DNA from: an uncultured Methanobrevibacter sp.
GTDB lineage: Archaea > Methanobacteriota > Methanobacteria > Methanobacteriales > Methanobacteriaceae
DNA: 56,249 nucleotides
Reading direction: 5' to 3'
NCBI RefSeq assembly: GCF_902770715.1
Contig: NZ_CACXTS010000010.1
Location: 1-56,249, forward strand
Part shown: piece after piece, positions 9,780-20,145 of the stretch
Numbering within the stretch: position 1 is the stretch's first letter
How the letters are laid out: every line of letters starts with the position of its first letter
Made by a program: the position numbers and the translations under genes
The notes under the pieces: model-generated
Database searches by the model: none
What the model saw: only the letters and a program-made list of their open reading frames with translations
Told to the model about the DNA's origin: nothing

Positions 9780-10474
9780 TGGTTTTTGTACCTGCATTTG
9801 TCCCTAGTGCATTTTTAAGCATGTACATGCCGGCCATTTACGCTGGATTGATTGTCGGATTTATAGCTACAATGGCAATAGCAATGAAAAGAGAAGAACT
9901 TCACATTCTTATCCTGACTGATTTGGTCGGTCTTGCTATGATTTTTGTAGTGTCTGCCGTTGGAACTGACTTGGCTGAAGCTTTAATTTTACCGGGTTTG
10001 GTAGTAGAACTTGCAGAAACTTTAGCCATATCTGAGATTTTAATTACAAGGGAAATGCGTATCATTGAAAGCGATCCGAGAAGAAATCTGTCTAAGTCTG
10101 CTTCCCTTTTCCCACAGCCATTTGCACTGAATATGGAAATATTGAATACTGCTCCTAATTTCATAGCATTGGTTTTAATCGGTTATGGTATTTTCTTGAC
10201 CGGTTTTACTGGTGGGGCAGTAGCTGGTGGAGGAATTGTATTGTACGCATTGTCTAAAAAGGCAAGAGGGCTCCCAGTATTAATCTTGGATGGTGTAGCT
10301 GGTGTTTCAGGAATTGCATGGTGTTTATGGATAATAGGTTTCTTATTGTTCTTTGTAACTCCTCAATACTGGTTATTAAGTTTATTCTTGGCAGCATGTG
10401 GATTATTATTAAAAGTAGCTTCAAAAGTGGGCTTGATTGGTCTGCTTATGAGAGAGGACATAGACAAGGAGTAG
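9779..10474 (+). CDS. ehaG: Energy-converting hydrogenase A, membrane subunit EhaG
   Basis: 231-residue polytopic membrane protein (DUF2105 type) with about six hydrophobic segments and a central loop carrying ITREMRIIESDPRRN. A GGAGG ribosome site lies in the end of ehaF. It probably belongs to the membrane scaffold between the antiporter-like subunit and the hydrogenase module. Confidence 0.85.
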   Translation: MVFVPAFVPSAFLSMYMPAIYAGLIVGFIATMAIAMKREELHILILTDLVGLAMIFVVSAVGTDLAEALILPGLVVELAETLAISEILITREMRIIESDPRRNLSKSASLFPQPFALNMEILNTAPNFIALVLIGYGIFLTGFTGGAVAGGGIVLYALSKKARGLPVLILDGVAGVSGIAWCLWIIGFLLFFVTPQYWLLSLFLAACGLLLKVASKVGLIGLLMREDIDKE

Positions 10475-10477
10475 GTG

Positions 10478-11155
10478 ATGGGAATGGATTTTGTTACACT
10501 TGGAGGAAATTTACTTGGAACAATTCCGCTTGGCGATATCGTATTATATCTCACACCGTTTAACTTGTTCCTTTTTGCGGTTTTACTTGGATTTACAGTA
10601 ATGATTGGTTTGAGTAAACCTGAAACTCAAATAGAAGCTACATTTCATTATTTAAACAATACTGAAGTTAAAGTAGGTGAAAAGGAGTTTAAGCAAAGAA
10701 GGTTCTTATCTGTTATCTGCGGCATAGCATCTGCAGGCGCAATGATAACAGGGGATCTGTTTAATTTCACTCTGTTCATGGCCTTGGTCGGTATTTTAAA
10801 CATCGGTATTGTTTCTGCTGTAAAGCAAACCAGCGTGTTAAACTCCGCTTTCAATTATGGTTTGATTGCCATGATGTGTAGTTTGCCGTTGTTTGGTGGT
10901 GCAGCTATTATTCTTGCATCAACAGGAACATTATCTCTTGCGGTATTGTCTCAAATGCCTGCAAGTCCGATGGTCGTATTTGGTGCAGTATTGATGTTAA
11001 TAGGAATATTAGGTGAAAGTGGGGTAGCGCCATTTTTCGCAAGTAAGGCGGAAATGTTCAGGACAGCAGGATCCCCGTTCATTGTGATTATTCACTTAAG
11101 TTCTTTATTCATTATAGTAAGAGCAGTTGAAATTTTATTATTGGTATTGTGGTAA
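10478..11155 (+). CDS. ehaH: Energy-converting hydrogenase A, antiporter-like membrane subunit EhaH
   Basis: 226 residues, one of the two conserved membrane subunits; related to the NuoL/M/N and Mrp-type proton or sodium channels but much shorter. The stretch [20 protein letters not shown] and the glycine-rich [16 protein letters not shown] match the antiporter family around its key charged residues. Three starts are possible (GTG 10475, ATG 10478, ATG 10484); AAGGAG at 10466-10471 fits 10478. The ion (H+ or Na+) cannot be read from sequence. Confidence 0.85.
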   Translation: MGMDFVTLGGNLLGTIPLGDIVLYLTPFNLFLFAVLLGFTVMIGLSKPETQIEATFHYLNNTEVKVGEKEFKQRRFLSVICGIASAGAMITGDLFNFTLFMALVGILNIGIVSAVKQTSVLNSAFNYGLIAMMCSLPLFGGAAIILASTGTLSLAVLSQMPASPMVVFGAVLMLIGILGESGVAPFFASKAEMFRTAGSPFIVIIHLSSLFIIVRAVEILLLVLW

Positions 11156-11164
11156 GTGGTGAGT

Positions 11165-11380
11165 ATGAATAGTCAAAAAACTTTATGTATTATATTATTG
11201 GCAATATCAACCATAGCTATTCTTGCTTGTTTGGTCATTAACTTTGAAGCATGGATTGTCTATACTGTAGCTATCTTTGGTATTCCTTTATGGGTTTTAT
11301 CTTTAGGTTTATTGACAATGGCTAAGCCAAGACCAGAAGATGCGGAAGAAAGGGTGAAAGAACCATTTACTGGGTATTAG
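11165..11380 (+). CDS. ehaI: Energy-converting hydrogenase A, small membrane subunit EhaI
   Basis: 71 residues with two membrane helices and a charged C-terminus (PRPEDAEERVKEPFTGY). The ATG at 11165 follows GGTGAG closely; GTG codons at 11156 and 11159 are alternative starts. Poorly conserved subunit assigned by position between ehaH and ehaJ. Confidence 0.8.
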   Translation: MNSQKTLCIILLAISTIAILACLVINFEAWIVYTVAIFGIPLWVLSLGLLTMAKPRPEDAEERVKEPFTGY

Positions 11381-11389
11381 AGTGGTATT

Positions 11390-12262
11390 ATGAATTTAAT
11401 GGCAGAAATATTAATTCAAGTTATTATTGCATTCCTTGCAGGAAGCCTGCTTTTGGGTTTGCATAGAAAGATTATGGCACGTGTTCAAAAACGTCCGGGA
11501 CCACCTATAGTTCAGCATTTGATACACTCTTTGAAATTTTTCTTTAAGGAAACCGCAATTCCAAAAACTGTTTCAAAAGTATTTTATATAGGTATCGTAT
11601 TTATATTGGCTTTAATCTGGATTGTTGGGGTAATTGCAGGGCCTGTAGCTCATGATTCTCTGTTAATCATATTCGGTGTTTATGCAGTCTATAAAATCGT
11701 AGAGCATAACTCAGGATCAAGTTCCGGTTCTCCTTACGGTAAATTGAGTTGTGTAAGGGCTGTTCTTTCAGCGGCAACAGAACTTCCGTTATTTGCAGCT
11801 ATCGTGTTTGTTTATTTAATTGTTGGATCAATGAACATTGGTGAAATCATTGCTTATCAATCAATTCATGGTGCTTTAATATTTAAAATACCTCTTGCGG
11901 CATTGATGTTCTTCATGTTGATCATTACAAAGTCACCATATTCCCCATTTGCAATTACAAAAGATAAGGTGTTAATTTCAGGATTTGAAACTGAACACTT
12001 TGGATTTTTAAGGGGATTCATGTTATTCTCCGAATCTATTGCATGGTATGTGCTGCTTTGGGTGTTCCTGACAATATTCTTCGGACCGTTAAATGCAGTC
12101 GGATACTTGATTGGAATGATTGCAATTACATTTATTACAGGATTTATCAATGCTACAACACCGATTTTAAGTCCAAATCATTCTGTAATGACTCAAATTA
12201 CTATAGGGGCAATATGCTTCTTTGGAACAATAATTATGATATTTAGCGGGGTGGTAGTATGA
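11390..12262 (+). CDS. ehaJ: Energy-converting hydrogenase A, NuoH-like membrane subunit EhaJ
   Basis: 290-residue homologue of complex I NuoH and Ech EchB, the subunit that anchors the hydrogenase module to the membrane arm. Visible marks are the loop [20 protein letters not shown] (about 31-50) and the glutamate-rich turn [16 protein letters not shown]. About eight helices. An ATG nine bases downstream (11399) could also serve. Overlaps ehaK by 4 bp. Confidence 0.9.
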   Translation: MNLMAEILIQVIIAFLAGSLLLGLHRKIMARVQKRPGPPIVQHLIHSLKFFFKETAIPKTVSKVFYIGIVFILALIWIVGVIAGPVAHDSLLIIFGVYAVYKIVEHNSGSSSGSPYGKLSCVRAVLSAATELPLFAAIVFVYLIVGSMNIGEIIAYQSIHGALIFKIPLAALMFFMLIITKSPYSPFAITKDKVLISGFETEHFGFLRGFMLFSESIAWYVLLWVFLTIFFGPLNAVGYLIGMIAITFITGFINATTPILSPNHSVMTQITIGAICFFGTIIMIFSGVVV

Positions 12263-12513
12263 ATAGTGAGAATGTAATTGTTTACTTCACAGCATTAGTT
12301 GCCATTGGCATTATTGTAGTTGCATTATTGACAACAGTATTGCATTCAGCTATCATTGCTCCAATAGTGATAATTGGAATTGTTCTGGCAATTTTTGCAT
12401 TATTGGCCAAAGGCAATTTTGCGCACAAAATAGAAAGTATTGAGAAAATATGTTTTATAATAACATTTATAGCAATAATTTGCTCATTTATATTACTTTA
12501 TAAACCAATGTAG
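12259..12513 (+). CDS. ehaK: Energy-converting hydrogenase A, small membrane subunit EhaK
   Basis: 84-residue, almost wholly hydrophobic protein with three predicted helices. It overlaps the ehaJ stop by 4 bp and lies 8 bp before ehaL. Assigned by operon position; the sequence itself has no diagnostic motif. Confidence 0.82.
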   Translation: MNSENVIVYFTALVAIGIIVVALLTTVLHSAIIAPIVIIGIVLAIFALLAKGNFAHKIESIEKICFIITFIAIICSFILLYKPM

Positions 12514-12521
12514 GGGATATT

Positions 12522-12824
12522 ATGTTAGATTATATGATTTATATACTTGCATTTGCTGTTGGTTCCATTCTTGGTTTACTTTACAGTTATAAACAGCATG
12601 GTGAACCATTTGTGGCAGTTCCTGATTTCAACATGCCCATGGCCGTTGTTGCAATTTTGGGATGGTGTTTGGCATTTTGTTCAGGCAATGTGATTTTGAC
12701 AGCTATTGGTATTCTCATGGGCGGTTTTGTAATGGGAGAAAGACCAGGATACGGCAGAAAGGAAACCGCTGCTGGTTTAATTATTGCAATAGCTTTATAT
12801 TTATTAATGAAATGGGCAGTATGA
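12522..12824 (+). CDS. ehaL: Energy-converting hydrogenase A, membrane subunit EhaL
   Basis: 100 residues (DUF2104 type) with three helices and a basic, glycine-rich loop GERPGYGRKETAAG near residue 75. GGGGAT precedes the ATG. Last of the ten small Eha-specific membrane subunits. Confidence 0.84.
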   Translation: MLDYMIYILAFAVGSILGLLYSYKQHGEPFVAVPDFNMPMAVVAILGWCLAFCSGNVILTAIGILMGGFVMGERPGYGRKETAAGLIIAIALYLLMKWAV

Positions 12825-12834
12825 TGTGATTGGA

Positions 12835-13227
12835 ATGGACGACGATGCTAAATTAAGATTAATGCAAAATAGAATTATAAAAAGTTATGCTTGGCAAAGA
12901 GACATTATTGTTCCACTTTCCAAGGAATTTGATTGTACTGTTGAAGAATTAGAGGAGTTATTCTTTTCTTTAATGGATATGGATTCCCTCGAGAATATGC
13001 ATGGGACATTTGAATCCGCAAAGGATATTTGCCTATATCAAAAGTTCAATGCCGATTTGAGATTATGCTGGTTTATCGGCACATTGGAGATAATTCCTCC
13101 TGAAGAAGGTAGAAAATTAAAAATGAAATTAGTAGAAGAAGTTAAGAATGGCAAATCTTATGAAGATGCGCTAAAAGAGGGTCAATTAGAATTATATCAA
13201 TTATTAAAGAAAGAAGCTAAATATTAA
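12835..13227 (+). CDS. ehaM: Energy-converting hydrogenase A, hydrophilic subunit EhaM
   Basis: 130-residue soluble, helical protein of the DUF1959 type without membrane segments or cofactor motifs. I use the ATG at 12835 because GTGAT lies 4 bp upstream; a GTG at 12826 is possible. It precedes the small hydrogenase subunit by 34 bp that contain a GAGAGGGAG ribosome site. Confidence 0.85.
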   Translation: MDDDAKLRLMQNRIIKSYAWQRDIIVPLSKEFDCTVEELEELFFSLMDMDSLENMHGTFESAKDICLYQKFNADLRLCWFIGTLEIIPPEEGRKLKMKLVEEVKNGKSYEDALKEGQLELYQLLKKEAKY

Positions 13228-13261
13228 GTTTATAATTTTATAAAAAGAGAGAGGGAGTACA

Positions 13262-13711
13262 ATGTTAAATGCTATTAAGGATGTTGTGAGAAAAAGCTCA
13301 ATTCACGTCTGCCTCATTAACTGTGGCGGATGCAATGGATGCGACGTAGAGGTTGTTGCACTGTTGTCTCCAAGATATGATTTAGAGCAATACGGTATTT
13401 ATGTTCACAACAATCCTCGTGAAGCTGACGTCCTATTGATAACTGGTGCAGTAACAGAGCAATGGGTCGATAATTTAAAAAGAGTTTATGATAAAGCTCC
13501 TGAACCAAAAATAGTGGTAGCTATTGGAAACTGCCCGCAATCAGGTGATGTATTCAATCAGGAAGGAGGTCACGTAAATGCACCTGCATCCGATTTCATA
13601 CCTGTTGATGCGGCTATTCCAGGATGTCCGCCTAGACCTAGTGAAATATTGGAAGCTATTCTAGCCGTTGGTCCGCAAGCTATTGCTGATCGTGGGAGGG
13701 AAGAAAGATGA
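13262..13711 (+). CDS. ehaN: Energy-converting hydrogenase A, [NiFe]-hydrogenase small subunit EhaN
   Basis: 149-residue small subunit holding the proximal [4Fe-4S] cluster next to the NiFe site. Ligands are visible in the CGGCNGCD segment (21-28), GNCPQSG near 93 and GCPPRP near 123, the same set as in complex I NuoB. There is no Tat signal, as expected for a cytoplasm-facing group 4 hydrogenase. Overlaps ehaO by 4 bp. Confidence 0.93.
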   Translation: MLNAIKDVVRKSSIHVCLINCGGCNGCDVEVVALLSPRYDLEQYGIYVHNNPREADVLLITGAVTEQWVDNLKRVYDKAPEPKIVVAIGNCPQSGDVFNQEGGHVNAPASDFIPVDAAIPGCPPRPSEILEAILAVGPQAIADRGREER

Positions 13712-14832
13712 TAGTGCCTATTGGTCCAATTCACCCTGCTTTAAAGGAACCTATCAGACTTAAACTGCAAACTGAAGGGGAACGCGTTGTTAAGGCAGAG
13801 ATTGAATATGGTTATGTTCACAGAGGTATTGAAAAGATAATTGAAGGTAAAACCTGGCAGAAAGGAATTTATCTTTCAGAGCGTGTATGTGGTATTTGTT
13901 CCTATGAACACACTCAAACTTTCGCAGAAACCATTGAACAAATTTCCGATGTTGATGTTCCGCTAAGGGCTCAATTCTTAAGAGTAATTACAAATGAGCT
14001 CGATAGAATTCAAAGCCACTTCCTGGCGAATTCCACATTCTTCAAATCAATGGATCACGAAACATTGTTTATGCATGTTTTGGAATTAAGGGAATACGCA
14101 ATGGATTCGATTGAACTGTTAACAGGAAATAGGGTCAACATGGGATGGAATGTTGTGGGTGGTGTCAGAATGGATGCTGATGAACGCCATTTCAAACCGA
14201 TACTCGAAAACCTTAAGATAATTGAAGACAATTTCGAAACTGTTCGTGCTCTGTTTGCAGAAGGTCCTGCTTTAGCATTAAGATGTAAAGGAATCGGTGT
14301 AATGAGTAAAAAAGAAGCTATTAAAGGACGTGCTGTAGGTCCTATAGGAAGGGCTTCTGATGTTAAGGAGGATTACAGGGTAGGCCATTATACTTATGAT
14401 GATCATTTTGATTTTAAGGTAATCAGAAGAAAAGAAGGAGATAATTACGCAAGAACAATGACTAGATTCGATGAAATTCCAGAATCAATCAGTTTAATTA
14501 GACAAGCGATTGAAAACATTCCTGATGGTGAAGTTCGTACTCCTGCTGACATTAAATCAGGCTATGCAATGCGTAGAAATGAGGCTCCTCGTGGTGAAGT
14601 TACCTACATGATTGAGACTAATGGTAATCTGATTAAGAACATTTCCATTAGAACTCCAAGTATTTCAAATATGGATTCCTGTGCAAAATATATGATACGT
14701 GATGTTCCAACAGTGGCTGATGCCGTTTCAACCTATGCTTCATGCGACCCTTGTGTGGCATGTGCTGAAAGGGTAGCCATTACTAATGAGCACGGAAAAA
14801 CCGAATATAAAAATATTTATGAGGTGATATGA
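13708..14832 (+). CDS. ehaO: Energy-converting hydrogenase A, [NiFe]-hydrogenase large subunit EhaO
   Basis: 374-residue catalytic subunit that splits or forms H2. Both cysteine pairs that bind nickel and iron are intact: RVCGIC (about 64-69) and DPCVACAER near the C-terminus, about 25 residues before the end. That tail is shorter and different from the cleaved extension of classical hydrogenases, so I would not assume maturation by a standard protease. Group 4 [NiFe] hydrogenase, related to NuoD and EchE. Confidence 0.94.
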   Translation: MIVPIGPIHPALKEPIRLKLQTEGERVVKAEIEYGYVHRGIEKIIEGKTWQKGIYLSERVCGICSYEHTQTFAETIEQISDVDVPLRAQFLRVITNELDRIQSHFLANSTFFKSMDHETLFMHVLELREYAMDSIELLTGNRVNMGWNVVGGVRMDADERHFKPILENLKIIEDNFETVRALFAEGPALALRCKGIGVMSKKEAIKGRAVGPIGRASDVKEDYRVGHYTYDDHFDFKVIRRKEGDNYARTMTRFDEIPESISLIRQAIENIPDGEVRTPADIKSGYAMRRNEAPRGEVTYMIETNGNLIKNISIRTPSISNMDSCAKYMIRDVPTVADAVSTYASCDPCVACAERVAITNEHGKTEYKNIYEVI

Positions 14833-15860
14833 TGTCATCTCTGATGTGGTATATTTTTGATTTTGCAAGAAAGGCATGGGCCGATGCGTTTGCAGATGCA
14901 AAGACAGACCCTGAAATCGCCGAAAAACCTGAAAGATTCAGGGATTTTCCAAAAGTCAACAAGGAATACTGTATCGGTTGTGGTGCTTGTACCGTTTCAT
15001 GTCCTTCTCCAAATGCAATCAAATTAATTCGTGAAAAGGACAGTGAAACAGGGGAAGGTTTGACTTACCCGGTAATCACACCTGGCGCATGTATACGTTG
15101 CGGTTTCTGTGCTGAAGTTTGCCCAACAGACCCAAAAACCTTGGAATGCGGTTTGAATCATTTAATTTTACCTGAATTCAATATTATTCCTTCAAAAAGG
15201 CAATATATTGTTGACGATTATTTATGTATAAAATGTAAAAAATGTCTAAAGCAATGTCCTGTAGATGCTATCAGCGAAATTGACGGAAGGGTTGTTGTTG
15301 ACCAACTCAAATGTATTTCCTGCGGAGATTGTTTGGATGTTTGTCCGGTAAATGGTGCAATGAAAGGTGTCTTTGTTGAAAATTTACAAGACCAAAAAGA
15401 CCTGATCCTTTTATGCGTCACTTATCTTGAAGATTACATCAATAATAAAGAAGAAGACTTGAGGTCATTGGAAAGAGATGAGCTATTGCAATATGATGTT
15501 CCCCTATCTGAGATTTGGGATGATGCATTAAAAATCATTCCTGATGATGAAGTCGCATTGGAAATCATTACCAATGCAGTGAATAGGCTTAAAATCAGGA
15601 TTATTGATTGGGATAAGGACAAATGTGAAAAATGCCAATTATGTATTCCTGACTGTCCTACCAAGTGCATTTCCTTTGATGAGAAGGAGAACACTATTGT
15701 AAGAGATAAAGATAGATGTTTGCGTTGTAGTATTTGTTACCAGACATGTCCGTTTTCAGTAATCAAATATTTCATTGCCAAATTTTCACTTGATGACGGT
15801 GAGAACATTCATGTGACTGTAAAGGCATCTAATCTAAATGAGGATATTGTAATGGAGTGA
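14829..15860 (+). CDS. ehaP: Energy-converting hydrogenase A polyferredoxin EhaP, six [4Fe-4S]
   Basis: 343 residues with six complete CxxCxxCxxxC motifs, for example [60 protein letters not shown] and [12 protein letters not shown]. It wires electrons between EhaN/O and ferredoxin. A linker of about 70 residues without cysteines separates motifs four and five. GAGGTGAT lies directly upstream; ATG 14829 and 14832 are both possible starts. Confidence 0.92.
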   Translation: MMSSLMWYIFDFARKAWADAFADAKTDPEIAEKPERFRDFPKVNKEYCIGCGACTVSCPSPNAIKLIREKDSETGEGLTYPVITPGACIRCGFCAEVCPTDPKTLECGLNHLILPEFNIIPSKRQYIVDDYLCIKCKKCLKQCPVDAISEIDGRVVVDQLKCISCGDCLDVCPVNGAMKGVFVENLQDQKDLILLCVTYLEDYINNKEEDLRSLERDELLQYDVPLSEIWDDALKIIPDDEVALEIITNAVNRLKIRIIDWDKDKCEKCQLCIPDCPTKCISFDEKENTIVRDKDRCLRCSICYQTCPFSVIKYFIAKFSLDDGENIHVTVKASNLNEDIVME

Positions 15861-15865
15861 GTGTT

Positions 15866-17224
15866 ATGATTGATAGTTATACTAAAACACCAAGACCATT
15901 GAGATATGTTGACGTTGATTATTTAATTGACCAGACCAAATGTGCAAACTGTAAAGATAAGCCATGTCTTAATTCATGTCCAATCGATGCGATTTACACA
16001 GATGAAGATGAAGGTCTTATAAAAATAAAAAATACTTGCTTTGGTTGTGTATTATGTCGTAATGCTTGTCCATATGATGCCATTTCATTAGATGTGCATA
16101 TGGATCCTCCAATAAAGGAAAATGTTCCAAACATCAACGTGAAATTATGTAAGGCATGTGGGGCATGTGTTCAAGCCTGTAAAAACGGGTCAATACACAT
16201 TGTTGCTGATGGTAAGGATGAACCTCACAGTGAGATTGATAAGGATACCTGTGTACGCTGCGGATATTGTTTCAGGGTATGTCCTACAGATGCAATCAAA
16301 TACGGTCAATTGCTTCCTAAGACTGTCAAGGGTGGTAAGGCTGTTGTTGTAAATCAGGATAACTGTATAGGCTGTATGACATGTACAAGAGTCTGCCCAT
16401 CAATGGGAGCGCTTAATGTTGCAAGAACAAACAAGCTGCCGTACATCAATCCGGGCTACTGTGCAAGATGTGAGGAATGTATGCACTCCTGTCCTTCAGG
16501 AGCAATAAAGTACTCTTCACGTAAAAAGGCCTATAAGATGTATAGTGAAATCAAATCATTCGACATTGTCTCTGAAATCGTCGACCACGATATAAAAATA
16601 TTGTCTCTTGATTTAATCAGTCTTAATAAAGTTTTAGAAAAAGTAGGAAAATCCACTGCATTGGAATTCAATGATTTGGACTTTGAAAACTTCGTTGAAT
16701 ATAAAGTGAATGATGCGATGGAAAGGGAATTGAGAGTCAGTATTGATTCAAGCATTGAAGTGGATAAGTTCACAAAACTTTTCGGATCTTATCTAATGGA
16801 TAGGAACATCGAGGTTTATGAAAACAAATGTGTCGCATGTGGTGAATGTTTCAATGTATGTCCTGTTGGAGCTATTGAGCAAAATGGTCCAAGTCCAATT
16901 GTAATTAATGATGACTGTGTATATTGCGGTAAGTGTGTAGAGCAATGTCAGTTTGATGCAATTGGAGCTTATGATGATTATTTCTATAGTAAAGACACTG
17001 ATTTGTATTATGCAAGGTCTTATCTCTATAAGCAAAGATTGGGCGATTTTTCACTTTCAGAAAACAAATGTCAAGCCTGTGCAATCTGTACAAAGAATTG
17101 TCCTGTTGGGGCATTGACATTAAACGACGATAAGATAGAATTCGACGGTGAAAAATGTATTTATTGTAGAACCTGCGAGGCAATTTGCCCGCTTGATGCA
17201 ATTAGAATAGTTAATTTCAGGTGA
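15866..17224 (+). CDS. ehaQ: Energy-converting hydrogenase A polyferredoxin EhaQ, ten [4Fe-4S]
   Basis: 452 residues with ten cluster motifs. The first is a variant with wider spacing (CANCKDKPCLNSCP); the others include CFGCVLCRNACP, CKACGACVQACK, CVACGECFNVCP and CIYCRTCEAICP. A cysteine-free insert of about 95 residues follows motif six. GGAGTGA precedes the ATG at 15866; the GTG at 15857 overlapping ehaP is less likely. Six plus ten clusters in EhaP and EhaQ match the published Eha composition of Methanothermobacter. Confidence 0.92.
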   Translation: MIDSYTKTPRPLRYVDVDYLIDQTKCANCKDKPCLNSCPIDAIYTDEDEGLIKIKNTCFGCVLCRNACPYDAISLDVHMDPPIKENVPNINVKLCKACGACVQACKNGSIHIVADGKDEPHSEIDKDTCVRCGYCFRVCPTDAIKYGQLLPKTVKGGKAVVVNQDNCIGCMTCTRVCPSMGALNVARTNKLPYINPGYCARCEECMHSCPSGAIKYSSRKKAYKMYSEIKSFDIVSEIVDHDIKILSLDLISLNKVLEKVGKSTALEFNDLDFENFVEYKVNDAMERELRVSIDSSIEVDKFTKLFGSYLMDRNIEVYENKCVACGECFNVCPVGAIEQNGPSPIVINDDCVYCGKCVEQCQFDAIGAYDDYFYSKDTDLYYARSYLYKQRLGDFSLSENKCQACAICTKNCPVGALTLNDDKIEFDGEKCIYCRTCEAICPLDAIRIVNFR

Positions 17225-17228
17225 GTTG

Positions 17229-18275
17229 ATGTTTGAAAAATCATTTATAACCGATTGTGAAGGGCCATTAACCTTAAATGACAATGCATTTGAGTTATCA
17301 GCTAACTTCATAGAAAATGGGGATGAACTGTTTAAAATCCTTAGTTTATATGATGACTATTTAGTTGACGTTGTTAAAAAGGAAGGCTATAAGGCAGGTA
17401 ATACTTTAAAATTGATTTTGCCTTTCTTCGTATCTGAAAATCTTTCAAATGATGATTTAATTGATTTTTCACAAAATCACATTTTTGCTGTCAACGATTC
17501 AAAATTCCTTTTAAGTTACTTGAAGAAAGCCATGAATACTTACATTGTTAGTACCAGTTATGGCCAATATATTGAAGCCATATCCAATTATATGGAACTT
17601 CCATTTGAAAATACATTTTACACAAAGGTCAATCTAGATAACCTAACTCTAACTAACGAAGAATTAGAAAAAATCAATGAATTCAAGGAATTGATTTTGG
17701 ACAATCCGGATGATTACGAATTATTCGACAGAATATTCTTTTCCGAAATAACTGAAATGGGAATTTATGAGGAAATCAAAAAGATTGATGTTGTTGGTGG
17801 CGAAGGCAAGAAGTTGGCTATTGACGAGATTATTGAAAGGGACGGCATAAATGTCAATGAGATATTGTACATTGGAGACAGCATCACTGATGTGGAGCCC
17901 CTAGATTTTGCCCGCAAAAATAATGGAATAAGCATTTCATTCAATGGCAATGAATACCCGTTGAGGGTTGCTGAAATCGCCATTGTATCTCCAAGTGCGG
18001 TTACAACTGCGGTAATAGCTAGTATCTATATAAATACTGATAAAAATAATGTTTTAAAATTTATTGATGATTATAATGTTTCAAAAGATATGGAAAACTT
18101 ATTTGATGGCTATGAAATTGACTCTGAAGTCAAAAAAGAGTTTTTCTCAACTTTTGATGGTAAAGATTATCCAATAATCCAGATTATATCCGATGACAAT
18201 TATGAGGATATCTTAAAAGTCAGCAAAGAAATGAGAAATAACATTCGCGGTGAGGATATAGGTGGATTAGGTTAA
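17229..18275 (+). CDS. ehaR: Energy-converting hydrogenase A subunit EhaR, HAD-like
   Basis: 348-residue soluble protein with a HAD phosphatase layout. Motif I is DCEGPLT near residue 9, where the second acidic residue is Glu instead of the usual Asp; motif II is TYIVSTS; a lysine lies in GGEGKKLA; motif IV is YIGDSITDVEPL. AGGTGAG lies just before the ATG at 17229. Its role in Eha is unknown. It could be a real phosphatase or a degenerate HAD used structurally. Confidence 0.85.
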   Translation: MFEKSFITDCEGPLTLNDNAFELSANFIENGDELFKILSLYDDYLVDVVKKEGYKAGNTLKLILPFFVSENLSNDDLIDFSQNHIFAVNDSKFLLSYLKKAMNTYIVSTSYGQYIEAISNYMELPFENTFYTKVNLDNLTLTNEELEKINEFKELILDNPDDYELFDRIFFSEITEMGIYEEIKKIDVVGGEGKKLAIDEIIERDGINVNEILYIGDSITDVEPLDFARKNNGISISFNGNEYPLRVAEIAIVSPSAVTTAVIASIYINTDKNNVLKFIDDYNVSKDMENLFDGYEIDSEVKKEFFSTFDGKDYPIIQIISDDNYEDILKVSKEMRNNIRGEDIGGLG

Positions 18276-18287
18276 TAGGTGTATAAA

Positions 18288-19178
18288 ATGAGTTATGAAA
18301 AAGTACAAGACACATTCTTTGAAGCTTTTGAAGGCAAATATGTAAGAGCTTTAATTACAGGACCAAATGAAAAAATTGTTAAAAGTGCAGCTTATGATTC
18401 AACTTCAACTCCAAGCTCAGTCATTGGAAGAGTTGAAGGGGGTGTTGAAGGATTTTTAGATGAATCACAAACTCCTGACGGCAGATTTGGTGCTGTTGTT
18501 CAATATTGGTTAGGTGATGATGATATTGATAAATTTGCTTTCGAACTGTCCTACAGATTAAGACAGGATGTGTTGGTTAAACCATTTACACGTATTTTTG
18601 ATTATTCTACAACTGACAGTGATGAATACATTGAAATGATGGATATTGTAGGCCATTGCGGTGATGGCTACGAATGGGTTGTAGAAGAATACGGAAGAAA
18701 GATGATTAATGTTCCAATTGCGGTTCCTGATTTCCAGATTGAAGAAAAGTTCAAAATAAATGATGGAATAATGGGAGGTAATTTCTGGTATTTCTGTGAA
18801 ACTCCAGAAGCGGTTTTAGATGCTGGAGATGCAATTATTGATGCCATAATGGAGGTTGAAGGTGCAACTGCGCCATTTGGAGTATGCTCAGCCGCTTCAA
18901 AACCGGAAACAAATTATCCGGAAATCGGTCCGACTACTAATCATTTTTACTGCCCTTCCCTTAAGGAAACTTTAGGGGATATTTCTAAAGTTCCGGAAGG
19001 CGTTAATTATATTCCTGAAATTGTAGTTAATGCAATTGATGAGGAGTCCATGAATAAAGCTTTAAAAGCTGGTATTGATGCGGCTTTAAAATTTGATGGA
19101 GTAATTGAAATATCTGCAGGTAATTTTGACGGTAAACTTGGAGATAAAAATGTAAATTTATTAGATATTCTAAAGTAA
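18288..19178 (+). CDS. Formylmethanofuran:H4MPT formyltransferase paralogue in the eha operon
   Basis: 296 residues, full length for the Ftr family (two similar alpha/beta halves). Ftr moves a formyl group from methanofuran to tetrahydromethanopterin, the second step of methanogenesis. The match runs over the whole protein (EDTFxEAF-like N-terminus, [24 protein letters not shown] block near 200). This copy lies in the eha operon, so it is probably the second paralogue; by gene count it would correspond to EhaS of the Methanothermobacter operon. Whether it is catalytic is unknown. AGGTG lies 6 bp before the ATG at 18288. Confidence 0.85.
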   Translation: MSYEKVQDTFFEAFEGKYVRALITGPNEKIVKSAAYDSTSTPSSVIGRVEGGVEGFLDESQTPDGRFGAVVQYWLGDDDIDKFAFELSYRLRQDVLVKPFTRIFDYSTTDSDEYIEMMDIVGHCGDGYEWVVEEYGRKMINVPIAVPDFQIEEKFKINDGIMGGNFWYFCETPEAVLDAGDAIIDAIMEVEGATAPFGVCSAASKPETNYPEIGPTTNHFYCPSLKETLGDISKVPEGVNYIPEIVVNAIDEESMNKALKAGIDAALKFDGVIEISAGNFDGKLGDKNVNLLDILK

Positions 19179-19187
19179 GGTTTTAAA

Positions 19188-20120
19188 ATGGAAATTCTAG
19201 ATAATGATCTTAATGCAGAGGTAATAGGATTTGGAGCATTGAATGTTGACAAACTCTATTCCGTGGAAAATATCGCTGGCCATGATGAGGAAAGCTTTAT
19301 AAAAAGCGAAACTGACACTCCAGGGGGGTCAGCGGCAAATACCATTGTGGGTTTGGCTAGGTTAGGTTGCTCCACATCATTCATTGGAAAAATTGCTGAA
19401 GATGATGACGGCGATTTGATTGAATATAATTTGGCCATTAATGGAGTTTACAGCAATAATTTGATTTACTCTGAAACCGGAGCTACAGGCAAATGTTTGG
19501 GATTTGTCGATAGCAATGGTGAAAGATGTCTTTATATTGACCCTGGTGTCAATGATGATATTCAAATTGGAGAGATAAATCCGTTGAACATCATGAGATG
19601 CAAAATTATGCATTATACGTCATTTGTCGGAGATTCATTTAAAGCTCAAATTGAATTGTTGGATCTTCTCAATGATGAAACCGTATTGAGCTTTGATCCT
19701 GGAATGTTATATGTACAAAAGGGATTTGATGAGTTAGAACCAATATTGAAAAGAACAGATATTCTACTCATTAATGAATCAGAATTAAGATTATTATGTA
19801 ATAATAATAAAGCTTCTTTAAAGGAATTGGCTGTTGGTTTACTCGATTTTGGAATCGAAACTGTTGTAATAAAGCAAGGTTCAAAAGGAGTATTTGCAAT
19901 GAGCAATTCACAGGATTGCTTTGTTGAATCATACCCCTGCAATGTTGTGGACACTACTGCCGCAGGCGATAGTTTCAACAGCGGATTTTTATATTCCTAC
20001 CTAAAGGGATTTGATTTGGAAAAATCTTGCAAAATCGGAAATTGGGTTGCTAGCAAAGCTATTGAAGGATTTGGAATGGATAAATTCCCAACCTTAAAAG
20101 ATTTAGAGGAGTTCTTTTAA
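19188..20120 (+). CDS. PfkB-family (ribokinase-like) carbohydrate kinase in the eha operon
   Basis: 310 residues. The N-terminal PfkB signature GGSAANTIVGLARLG (about 46-60) and the C-terminal anion-hole/catalytic Asp motif DTTAAGDSFNSGF are both present, with Ala where the family usually has Gly. It is 9 bp after the Ftr paralogue and by gene count would correspond to EhaT. Substrate unknown; sugar, nucleoside or a cofactor precursor are all possible. Confidence 0.85.
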   Translation: MEILDNDLNAEVIGFGALNVDKLYSVENIAGHDEESFIKSETDTPGGSAANTIVGLARLGCSTSFIGKIAEDDDGDLIEYNLAINGVYSNNLIYSETGATGKCLGFVDSNGERCLYIDPGVNDDIQIGEINPLNIMRCKIMHYTSFVGDSFKAQIELLDLLNDETVLSFDPGMLYVQKGFDELEPILKRTDILLINESELRLLCNNNKASLKELAVGLLDFGIETVVIKQGSKGVFAMSNSQDCFVESYPCNVVDTTAAGDSFNSGFLYSYLKGFDLEKSCKIGNWVASKAIEGFGMDKFPTLKDLEEFF

Positions 20121-20145
20121 AAAAAATTAGTTAGTTGGTATTAAT

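Noticed and set aside
7526..14832. First read as the energy-converting hydrogenase B (Ehb) operon
   Set aside because: Gene order, the DUF2109-2108-2107-2106-2105 series, and the six plus ten cluster polyferredoxins match Eha; Ehb has a 14-cluster polyferredoxin and a two-cluster ferredoxin.
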